Part shown: positions 1-5,037 of the stretch, in pieces
Position numbering within the stretch: position 1 is the stretch's first letter
Layout: each line of letters begins with the position of its first letter
Assembly (NCBI GenBank): GCA_002343425.1
Contig: DDSO01000128.1
Span: 41,996 to 47,032, forward strand
Length of the DNA: 5,037 nt
Direction of reading: 5' to 3'
From: Brevundimonas sp. UBA2388
GTDB lineage: Bacteria > Pseudomonadota > Alphaproteobacteria > Caulobacterales > Caulobacteraceae
Position numbers and translations under genes: made by a program
Notes under the pieces: generated by a model
Told to the model about the DNA's origin: nothing
What the model saw: the letters and a program-made list of their open reading frames with translations, nothing else
Database searches by the model: none

Positions 1-1254
1 GGCAAGGGCAAGATCGTCGACTGGCTGTCGAACCGGGCCGACATGGTCGTGCGGTTCCAGGGCGGGCACAACGCCGGCCATACGCTGGTGGTGGACGGCA
101 AGGTCTACAAGCTGGCGCTGCTGCCCAGCGGGGTCGTGCAGGGCAAGCCCTCGATCATCGGCAACGGCGTCGTGGTCGATCCCTGGCATCTGGTCGGGGA
201 GATCGAGAAAATCGAGGCGCAAGGGATCAGGATCAGTCCCGAGATGCTGATCGTGGCCGACAACGCCTGTCTGATCCTGCCCATCCATCCGGCGCTGGAC
301 GTGGCGCGCGAGGCTGCCGCGAGCGCCCCCGGCGCGCGGATCGGCACCACGGGGCGCGGGATTGGGCCAGCCTACGAGGACAAGGTCGGGCGGCGGGCGA
401 TCCGCGTCTGCGACCTGGCCAATGTCGACGACCTGAAGGTCAAGATCGACCGCCTGCGGTCGCACCACGATCCGTTGCGGGCGGGGCTGGGGCTGGAGCC
501 GATCGATCCCGAGGCGCTGCTGGCGCAGCTGCTGGAGATCGCGCCGAAGGTCCTGCCCTATGTGCAGCCGGCCTGGCGGGTGCTGGATCAGGCGCGGCGG
601 GACGGCAAGCGGGTCCTGTTCGAGGGCGCCCAGGGCGCTTTCCTGGACGTCGATCACGGGACCTATCCCTATGTGACCAGCTCCAACACGGTGGCGGGTC
701 AGGCGGCGGCGGGTTCCGGAATCGGGCCGCGCGGCGTCGGCTATGTGCTGGGCATCGTGAAGGCCTACACCACGCGGGTCGGCGAGGGCCCGTTCGCGTG
801 TGAGCTGAGCGATGAGGTCGGGACCCATCTGGCGACCGTGGGCCGTGAGGTGGGGGTCAATACTGGCCGGGCCCGGCGATGCGGCTGGTTCGACGCGGTG
901 CTGGTACGGCAGTCGGTGGCGATCAACGGCATCGACGGGATCGCCCTGACCAAGCTGGACGTGCTGGACGGGCTGAAGACGCTGAAGATCTGCACCGGCT
1001 ACCGGATCGACGGACAGGTGCTGGACTATCTGCCGTCCAGCCTGAAGGCGCAGGCCGCGGCCGAACCGGTGTTCGAGGAGATGGACGGCTGGAGCGAGAG
1101 CACCGCCGGCGCGCGCAGCTTCCGCGACCTGAACGCCAATGCGGTGAAGTACGTGCGCCGGATCGAAGAATTGATCGGGGCGCCGGTGGCCCTGCTGTCA
1201 ACCAGCCCCGAGCGGGACGACACCATCATGATGCACGATCCGTTTCGGGGTTAG
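1..1254 (+). CDS. purA: Adenylosuccinate synthase PurA (5' end missing)
   Basis: Cytosolic enzyme that joins IMP and aspartate using GTP to give adenylosuccinate, the first committed step from IMP to AMP. The open frame runs from base 1, so 417 residues are visible; against the E. coli enzyme about 15 N-terminal residues are missing, including the catalytic Asp of the GDEGKGK loop, of which only GKGK remains. Visible family motifs (numbered from the window edge): QGGHNAGHT at 20-28 with the catalytic His at 27; GTTGRGIGP at 115-123; [17 protein letters not shown] at 207-223; [10 protein letters not shown] at 287-296, carrying the two substrate-binding Arg at 290 and 292; the guanine-binding TKLD at 317-320; and STSPERDD near the C-terminus. 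Restoring the missing residues gives about 432 aa, the usual family length, and the frame is intact. The in-frame ATG at base 43 is internal (the Met of ADMVVRFQ), not the start. Identification is close to certain. Confidence 0.98.
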   Translation, partial: GKGKIVDWLSNRADMVVRFQGGHNAGHTLVVDGKVYKLALLPSGVVQGKPSIIGNGVVVDPWHLVGEIEKIEAQGIRISPEMLIVADNACLILPIHPALDVAREAAASAPGARIGTTGRGIGPAYEDKVGRRAIRVCDLANVDDLKVKIDRLRSHHDPLRAGLGLEPIDPEALLAQLLEIAPKVLPYVQPAWRVLDQARRDGKRVLFEGAQGAFLDVDHGTYPYVTSSNTVAGQAAAGSGIGPRGVGYVLGIVKAYTTRVGEGPFACELSDEVGTHLATVGREVGVNTGRARRCGWFDAVLVRQSVAINGIDGIALTKLDVLDGLKTLKICTGYRIDGQVLDYLPSSLKAQAAAEPVFEEMDGWSESTAGARSFRDLNANAVKYVRRIEELIGAPVALLSTSPERDDTIMMHDPFRG

Positions 1255-1345
1255 GCGATCCGGCGGGTGAACGCCGAAAATCGAGCGTTCAACGGGCCTT
1301 AACCCGGTTCAGCTATGCACGATCTCCTTGGTGGAGGTCCGCGTC
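1255..1345 (+). other. purA / receiver-gene spacer with two weak hairpins
   Basis: This 91-base spacer contains two small inverted repeats. The first, at 1261-1276, is a 5-bp stem (CGGCG/CGCCG) with a 6-base loop. The second, at 1291-1309, is a 6-bp stem (AACGGG/CCCGGTT with one bulged G) around the loop CCTTAA. Neither is followed by a T-run, so a classical purA terminator is not supported and read-through into the receiver gene is possible. A TTAACC at 1299-1304 resembles a CtrA half-site and GCTATG at 1312-1317 resembles a Caulobacter -10 element, but no partner elements sit at the right spacing. I cannot name a confident promoter here. Confidence 0.3.
1333..1337 (+). promoter_or_regulatory. 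Ribosome binding site GGAGG that fixes a TTG start
   Basis: GGAGG is a near-perfect Shine-Dalgarno core. It lies 8 bases before the TTG at 1346-1348 and in frame with the receiver protein. The longer candidate starts (TTG at 1328, GTG at 1331) would place this motif inside or at the edge of the coding sequence, with no ribosome binding site ahead of them. There is no in-frame ATG until well inside the receiver domain (Met36). Confidence 0.7.
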
Positions 1346-2152
1346 TTGTTTGCAGTCGATCGTCGTGTGCTGGCGAAGCTGGAGCCCGTGGTCAAACGCG
1401 TGCTCATCGTCGATCCGAATCTTCATGCCGCTCGCCTGCTGACCGACATCATGAAGGGGTTGGGCGCGCGCGACATCGTGGTCCAGCCGGACGAGAAACG
1501 CGCCATGATGGCGGCTGCGGAACTCGAACCCGGGATCGTCTTCACCGAGCGCACCGGCGAGGGGCTGGACGGCGAATCCTTTGCAAGGGCGCTGCGACGG
1601 TCGGACATGAACTGCCGCCGCGCACCGATCATCATGGTCACGGCCGATGCGACCGCGCGCACCATCCTGGGCGCGCGGGACTCCGGGGTGCATGAATTCC
1701 TGCGCAAGCCCTTCACCAGCGCGGACCTGTTCAAACGGGTCGAGAACGTTGCGTTGAAGCCGCGCGACTGGGTGGAGGCCGTGGGTTACGTCGGTCCTGA
1801 TCGTCGCCGGTTCAACTCGGGTGAATTCTCTGGAGCCAGGAAGCGCAAGGCCGATCGATCGGCGACGGGTACGGCCGGACACGCCGACGCCAAGGACCAG
1901 GCCATGCGGATCCTGGGCTCGGCGCTGGACCAGTTCGACAGTGATCCGATGCAGGCGGTGCGGGCCATCCGTGAGCAGGCGGCGACGCTGAAGACGCTGG
2001 CGATGAAGGTGTCGGACTCGCGACTGGCCGTGGCGGTGGGGGCCCTGGAAGTGTCCATGGCGGCCGGCCCGCCAACCAAGGCGACACTGGCGGCGCCGAT
2101 CGGAACCCTGCTGGCCATGCATCAGGCAGAGCCCGTCGCCAAGGCGGGCTGA
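1346..2152 (+). CDS. Atypical response-regulator receiver protein with uncharacterised C-terminal half
   Basis: A 268-aa cytosolic protein when started at the TTG behind the GGAGG. Residues 17-135 form a CheY-like receiver domain: beta-1 KRVLIVDPN (17-25), a VTADAT segment with the switch Thr99, and LRKPFT with the conserved Lys121 in the cis-Pro loop. The usual acidic pair in beta-1 is Asp23-Pro24. The position of the phosphorylated Asp, read from the pattern P-x-x-x-x-x-D, is Glu68 (PGIVFTE, 62-68). Normal phosphotransfer is therefore unlikely, and Glu may mimic the phosphorylated state. A linker with WVEAVGYVGPDRRRF (142-156) and a basic RKRK (165-168) follows, then a predominantly helical region at about 181-240 that I cannot assign to a DNA-binding, kinase or cyclase family. 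No signal peptide or membrane segment is seen. The gene follows purA in the same direction and ends 5 bases from the convergent hydrolase. The receiver assignment is firm; partners and output are unknown. Confidence 0.88.
   Translation: MFAVDRRVLAKLEPVVKRVLIVDPNLHAARLLTDIMKGLGARDIVVQPDEKRAMMAAAELEPGIVFTERTGEGLDGESFARALRRSDMNCRRAPIIMVTADATARTILGARDSGVHEFLRKPFTSADLFKRVENVALKPRDWVEAVGYVGPDRRRFNSGEFSGARKRKADRSATGTAGHADAKDQAMRILGSALDQFDSDPMQAVRAIREQAATLKTLAMKVSDSRLAVAVGALEVSMAAGPPTKATLAAPIGTLLAMHQAEPVAKAG
2130..2150. terminator. Possible weak hairpin between convergent genes
   Basis: AGCCCG at 2130-2135 pairs exactly with CGGGCT at 2145-2150, giving a 6-bp GC-rich stem with a 9-base loop over the last codons and first stop base of the receiver gene. 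The downstream hydrolase ends 5 bases beyond that stop. Neither strand has a T-run after the stem, so it is at best a weak, possibly Rho-assisted, end for either transcript; in DNA this GC-rich it could be chance. Confidence 0.25.
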
Positions 2153-2157
2153 GGCCG

Positions 2158-3078
2158 CTAGCGCAGAACGCCCTCGAAGGCGTCCAGGACCCGCGGCCAG
2201 GCCGCCGAGGTCGGGTCAATGACCTCGAAATGACCAGCGCCCTCTATCACGATTGACCCGGCTGGATCGCCGCGGCCAGCCGCCGCTGCGGCGTAGTCCT
2301 GACCGAACCGAGGCGGGACGATCGGGTCCAGCGCCCCCGAAATCACCGCCTGACGATCGCCCAGCGGAAGCATTGTGGGCGGGGAGGTGTCAGAGAAGAC
2401 GTCGCGACCGCCGGGAACCTGGACCCCGACGAGACTGTCGATGGTCGAGGGACCGCCGCAGGCGTCAGGCCCCGTCTCCCGATAGCTCGCGAGGTCGGCG
2501 ATGCCGGCAAGGGAGACGACGCCCCCGATCGGTAAGGGATCCGCTGTACGCAGGGGACTTTCAGCGGGCAGACGATCACGCGCCGCCGCCCAGAGGGCCA
2601 GATGACCGCCGGCGGAGTGGCCGGAGACGACGACACGCCGGAGGTCGAGGCCGTGCAGCGGAGCGAGGGCGCGCAGATGGTCGAGGCCCGCGGCGATGTC
2701 CTGGAAAGTGCCCGGATAGCCGCCGCCGGGGTGGCCGATGCGGCGGTATTCGAGGTTCCAGACGGCATAGCCCCGGTCACGCAGGTCGGCGGCCATATAG
2801 TCCATCAGCTCGGTACCCGGCAGGTCGGCGCGCCAGCAGCCGCCGTGGATCAGGACGATGACGGGATGGCGACCCCGTCCGCGCGGGAGCCACAGCTCGC
2901 CGAACTGGAGCGCGTCGGGGCCGTAGGCGATGCGATGATCAGCGGCGGCGCGCGGCCGGGCCAGAAGCTGGCTGAAGGTAATGGGCGCGCGAGCCTCGAC
3001 AGGGGCGATGACCGCCGGCGCCGGGGCGCAGGCGGTCGATGCCAACAGGCCGGCCAAGGCGGCGGTCAAGAGACGCAT
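2158..3078 (-). CDS. Exported alpha/beta-hydrolase with HGGCW motif (esterase or formamidase-like)
   Basis: A 306-aa serine hydrolase. I start it at the ATG at 3076-3078 because AGGA lies 7 bases upstream and because this gives a compact signal sequence: MR followed by a hydrophobic stretch at 3-16, then Cys17. The GTG start 30 bases upstream has no ribosome binding site. The ASTAC sequence before Ala-Pro-rich residues could be a loose lipobox (Ser at -3 is not ideal) or part of a signal peptidase I site. The catalytic set is complete: oxyanion-hole HGGCW (78-82), nucleophile elbow GHSAGG (Ser155), acid Asp251 in GALDPIVP, and His283 in GAGHFEVID. HGG-W occurs in carboxylesterases, acyl-peptidase-like enzymes and eukaryotic-type kynurenine formamidases. 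It is divergent from kynU, which makes formamidase worth considering, but secretion would separate it from cytosolic formylkynurenine. The fold is certain; the substrate is unknown. Confidence 0.9.
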   Translation of the reverse strand: MRLLTAALAGLLASTACAPAPAVIAPVEARAPITFSQLLARPRAAADHRIAYGPDALQFGELWLPRGRGRHPVIVLIHGGCWRADLPGTELMDYMAADLRDRGYAVWNLEYRRIGHPGGGYPGTFQDIAAGLDHLRALAPLHGLDLRRVVVSGHSAGGHLALWAAARDRLPAESPLRTADPLPIGGVVSLAGIADLASYRETGPDACGGPSTIDSLVGVQVPGGRDVFSDTSPPTMLPLGDRQAVISGALDPIVPPRFGQDYAAAAAGRGDPAGSIVIEGAGHFEVIDPTSAAWPRVLDAFEGVLR

Positions 3079-3085
3079 CGGGCGG

Positions 3086-3089
3086 TCCT
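3086..3089 (-). promoter_or_regulatory. Ribosome binding site for the hydrolase
   Basis: Read on the minus strand this is AGGA (within CAGGAC), 7 bases before the ATG at 3078. It favours that ATG over the GTG at 3108, which has only GC-rich, non-complementary sequence upstream. Confidence 0.5.
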
Positions 3090-3122
3090 GTCGAAGTCGC
3101 CGTTTCACCGGCGCGGCGGGTC

Positions 3123-3150
3123 ACTGTAGAGAGCAGGAGCCGTCCGGCAA
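3123..3150 (-). promoter_or_regulatory. Candidate sigma-70-type promoter for the hydrolase
   Basis: On the minus strand, TTGCCG (3150-3145) and TACAGT (3128-3123) are separated by 16 bases; each matches 4 of 6 consensus bases. Transcription would begin near 3116, leaving a leader of about 38 bases to the ATG at 3078. The GTG at 3108 would then be almost leaderless, which again favours the ATG. The match is modest and could be chance. Confidence 0.3.
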
Positions 3151-3156
3151 CCGGAG
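3143..3156 (+). promoter_or_regulatory. kynU ribosome binding site overlapped by a small hairpin
   Basis: GGAG at 3153-3156 is the likely Shine-Dalgarno sequence, 9 bases before the kynU ATG. TCCGG (3143-3147) and CCGGA (3151-3155) form a 5-bp stem with a CAA loop that covers three of its four bases. If it forms in the mRNA it would limit ribosome access. The stem is short, so an effect is only a possibility. Confidence 0.4.
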
Positions 3157-3165
3157 CCCGAGAGA

Positions 3166-4398
3166 ATGACCACCCGACAGGACTGTCTCGACAGGGACGC
3201 CGCCGATCCTCTGGCCGCGGCGCGGGATCGGTTCAGCCTGCCCGACGGGATGATCTATCTCGACGGCAATTCGCTCGGCGCGCTGCCGGTCGCGGCGGCG
3301 GAGGTCGTGCGGGAGGCGGTCGAGCGGCAGTGGGGCGCAGATCTGATCGCCAGCTGGAACAAGCACGGCTGGATCGGCCTGCCTCAGAAGGTCGGCGGCA
3401 AGATCGCGCGCCTGATCGGAGCGGGCGCGGACGAGGTTGTGGCGGCGGACTCGGTGTCCGTGAACCTTTTCAAGCTGGCCGCCGCGGCCGTGGGCGCCCA
3501 GGATGGGCGGCGGGTCGTGCTGACCGAGGGCGGTGATTTTCCGACGGACCTGTACATTCTGCAGGGGCTGGCCGGGATGATACCGGACGTCGAGCTGAGA
3601 GTTGTTGAACCGGGCGGGATCGAGGCGGCGCTGGATGACCGGGTGGCGGTGGTCCTGCTGAGCCACGTTCACTATCGCAGCGGCGCGGTGCGCGACATGG
3701 CCGGATTGAACGCGGCGATCCGGGCGGTGGGGGCGTTGAGCCTGTGGGACTTGAGCCATAGCGCGGGGGTGCTGGACGTCGACCTGAACCGCGACGGCGC
3801 CGATCTGGCGGCGGGCTGCGGGTACAAATATCTGAGCGGCGGGCCGGGGGCGCCGGCCTATCTGTTCGTGGCGAGGCGGCATCAGGCAGCGCTGCGCAAT
3901 CCCTTGTCAGGCTGGATGGGTCATGCGCGGCCCTTCGATTTTGTCGACGACTATGCGCCGGCGGCGGGCATTGACCGATGGCTTTGCGGGACGCCGCCGA
4001 TTCTGAGTCTGACAGCGCTCAACGCCGCGCTGGCTGCGTTCGATGGCGTGGACATGGTCGCAGCGCGGGCAAAGGCGGGAACGCTGGGCGATCTGTTCAT
4101 CGAACGGGTTGAGACGCGTTGCGCCGGCCAGGGTCTGACGCTGGCGAGTCCGCGCGATGCGAGTGCGCGGGGCGGGCAGGTCTCGTTCACTCATCCACGG
4201 GGGTGGCCGATGATGCAGAACCTGATCGCGCGCGGGGTGATCGGCGATTTCCGCGCTCCGGATGTGATCCGGTTCGGGTTCGCGCCGCTGTATGTGCAGT
4301 ACGCCAATGTGTGGGATGCCGTTGAGGTTCTGGGCGACATTCTCGACAGCGAAAGCTGGCGGGATCCGCGCTATCAGAACGTCGCCGCAGTGACCTGA
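3166..4398 (+). CDS. kynU: Kynureninase KynU
   Basis: PLP-dependent, cytosolic, fold-type I hydrolase that cleaves L-kynurenine to anthranilate and L-alanine (3-hydroxykynurenine to 3-hydroxyanthranilate) in tryptophan degradation. Length is 410 aa, close to the roughly 416 of the Pseudomonas enzyme. Motifs in order: YLDGNSLG near the N-terminus; ASWNKHGWIGLP; SVSVNLFKL; DFPTDLY with Phe125 and Asp128 in the cofactor pocket; SHVHYRSG; LWDLSHSAG with Asp195, which contacts the pyridine nitrogen; GYKYLSGGPG with Tyr220 and the Schiff-base Lys221; LSGWMGH; GTPPILSL; and the C-terminal RFGFAPLYVQY. All key residues are present and the frame is intact. The ATG is preceded by GGAG at 9 bases. No kynA (tryptophan dioxygenase) or metal-type kynB is in the window; the divergent neighbour is the HGGCW hydrolase. 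It ends convergent with rpoH, 36 bases away. Confidence 0.97.
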   Translation: MTTRQDCLDRDAADPLAAARDRFSLPDGMIYLDGNSLGALPVAAAEVVREAVERQWGADLIASWNKHGWIGLPQKVGGKIARLIGAGADEVVAADSVSVNLFKLAAAAVGAQDGRRVVLTEGGDFPTDLYILQGLAGMIPDVELRVVEPGGIEAALDDRVAVVLLSHVHYRSGAVRDMAGLNAAIRAVGALSLWDLSHSAGVLDVDLNRDGADLAAGCGYKYLSGGPGAPAYLFVARRHQAALRNPLSGWMGHARPFDFVDDYAPAAGIDRWLCGTPPILSLTALNAALAAFDGVDMVAARAKAGTLGDLFIERVETRCAGQGLTLASPRDASARGGQVSFTHPRGWPMMQNLIARGVIGDFRAPDVIRFGFAPLYVQYANVWDAVEVLGDILDSESWRDPRYQNVAAVT

Positions 4399-4425
4399 AA
4401 ACGGGCGGCCCGGCCGGGCCGCCCG
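4398..4425 (-). terminator. Rho-independent terminator of rpoH, possibly bidirectional
   Basis: Bases 4402-4425 are a perfect 24-base palindrome, able to form a 10-bp all-GC stem with a GGCC tetraloop (or 12 bp as a cruciform). On the minus strand the stem begins 9 bases after the rpoH stop and is followed directly by TTTT (4401-4398), the classic arrangement for ending rpoH. On the plus strand it begins 3 bases after the kynU stop but is followed by ACTTCC, so it is a weaker terminator for kynU. The T-tract overlaps the last base of the kynU stop codon. Confidence 0.8.
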
Positions 4426-4434
4426 ACTTCCTGA

Positions 4435-5037
4435 TCAGGCGTCGACGAGGTTCCGCTCTTCGGCTGCGGCGCGCATGGCCTTCTGGAGCTTTTCGAAAGC
4501 GCGGACCTCGATCTGACGCACGCGTTCGCGGGATACGCCATACTGGCCGGCGAGCTCCTCAAGCGTCACCGGATCGTCCTTCAGGCGGCGCTCGGTCAGG
4601 ATGTGCTTTTCGCGCTCGGTCAGTTCCTGCATCGCTTCCTCGAGCAGGCCCATGCGGATCGACTTCTCCTCGCTCTCGGCGAGGGCGGTCTCCTGCGACA
4701 CGGCGGTGTCGTCAGCCAGCCAGTCCTGCCATTCGCTCTCGCCGTCCGAACGGATCGGGGCGTTCAGCGAGGAGTCGCCGCCGAGACGGCGGTTCATATT
4801 GGTGACCTCTTCCTCGGACACGCCCAGCTTGGTGGCGATGGCCGCGAGGTGTTCCGGACGCAGGTCGCCCTCCTCGAAGGCCGAGATCTGGCTCTTGGCC
4901 TTGCGCAGGTTGAAGAACAGCTTCTTCTGCGCGGCCGTGGTGCCCATCTTCACGAGCGACCAGCTGCGCAGGATGTATTCCTGGATCGAGGCGCGGATCC
5001 ACCACATGGCGTAGGTCGCCAGGCGGAAGCCCTTGTC
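4435..5037 (-). CDS. rpoH: RNA polymerase heat-shock sigma factor RpoH (sigma-32), N-terminus missing
   Basis: Directs RNA polymerase to heat-shock promoters (chaperones, proteases). The gene enters from the right edge in frame, so the last 200 residues are visible out of a usual 290-300; regions 1.2 to most of 2.3 are outside. Visible parts (numbered from the window edge): the end of region 2.3 and region 2.4, [21 protein letters not shown] (split as [10 protein letters not shown] at 4-13 and [11 protein letters not shown] at 14-24), which opens and reads the -10 element; SWSLVK; the RpoH-box QKKLFFNLR at 37-45, diagnostic for sigma-32 over RpoD and linked to turnover and core binding; region 3; and the region 4.2 helix-turn-helix at about 158-189 ([20 protein letters not shown]) for the -35 element. 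The Met at 5007 is internal, not the start. Convergent with kynU across the terminator. Heat control of the gene cannot be seen because its 5' end is absent. Confidence 0.98.
   Translation of the reverse strand, partial: DKGFRLATYAMWWIRASIQEYILRSWSLVKMGTTAAQKKLFFNLRKAKSQISAFEEGDLRPEHLAAIATKLGVSEEEVTNMNRRLGGDSSLNAPIRSDGESEWQDWLADDTAVSQETALAESEEKSIRMGLLEEAMQELTEREKHILTERRLKDDPVTLEELAGQYGVSRERVRQIEVRAFEKLQKAMRAAAEERNLVDA

Noticed and set aside
1288..1317. Possible Caulobacter-type promoter (TTCAACG ... GCTATG) and CtrA half-site TTAACC at 1299
   Set aside because: The spacer of 17 bases is longer than the 10-14 usual for that promoter type, the -35 match is poor, and no second TTAA lies 7 bases from the first. 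Too weak to call.
879..1442. Plus-strand open frame overlapping the purA end and the start of the receiver gene
   Set aside because: Out of frame with two supported genes, Arg/Gly-rich, and with no ribosome binding site or domain.
1313..2122. Long minus-strand open frame (269 codons) opposite the receiver gene
   Set aside because: It is Arg/His/Gln-rich with no recognisable motif, and lies entirely antisense to a gene with a clear receiver domain. Long antisense frames are expected in DNA this GC-rich.
3079..3108. Upstream GTG start adding 10 residues to the hydrolase
   Set aside because: No Shine-Dalgarno sequence precedes it, the added residues (charged, MKRRLRQDRP) push the hydrophobic signal inward, and the candidate promoter would leave almost no leader.
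3098..3113. Inverted repeat CGCCG-TTTCAC-CGGCG as an operator
   Set aside because: Five-base GC arms are common by chance here, and no second copy or known operator match is visible.
3121..3882. Minus-strand open frame of 253 codons opposite kynU
   Set aside because: Low-complexity Arg/Gln/Pro-rich product over well-conserved kynU motifs on the other strand; a codon-composition shadow.
4601..5014. Plus-strand open frame of 137 codons opposite rpoH
   Set aside because: Ser/Arg-rich antisense of a strongly conserved sigma factor; no independent coding signal.

Overview
This 5,037-base window is GC-rich, compact chromosomal DNA. It reads as an alphaproteobacterium, most likely from the Caulobacterales (Caulobacter or Brevundimonas-like). 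That assignment is an inference from remembered resemblance of PurA, RpoH and the receiver-protein linker to that group, plus the codon use; no search was run. I see no mobile element, CRISPR array, tRNA or rRNA.

Layout, left to right: (1) purA, adenylosuccinate synthase, cut by the left edge (+ strand, 1-1254). (2) A 91-base spacer, then a two-part receiver-domain protein (+, 1346-2152). It probably starts at a TTG placed correctly behind a GGAGG ribosome binding site, and it has Glu where the phosphorylated Asp should be. (3) Only 5 bases further on, and tail to tail with it, an exported alpha/beta-hydrolase (-, 2158-3078) with an HGGCW oxyanion motif and a Ser-Asp-His triad. (4) An 87-base divergent control region. 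(5) kynU, kynureninase (+, 3166-4398). (6) A 36-base convergent spacer holding a perfect 24-base palindrome that forms a terminator. (7) rpoH, the heat-shock sigma factor, cut by the right edge (-, 4435-5037).

How the genes relate: purA and rpoH are housekeeping or regulatory genes with no functional tie to each other. The hydrolase and kynU are divergent neighbours that share a control region. HGG-W hydrolases include the eukaryotic-type kynurenine formamidases, the enzyme just before kynureninase in tryptophan breakdown, so a pathway link is a reasonable but unproven idea. The apparent export signal on the hydrolase argues against it.

The most unusual item is the receiver protein. Its acidic pocket is degenerate (Asp-Pro instead of an acidic pair, Glu at the phosphosite), while the switch Thr and Lys are kept. 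A basic GPDRRRF linker and a helical C-terminal half that I cannot name follow. This suggests a phosphorylation-independent signalling or scaffold protein. I found no clear large novel system in the window.
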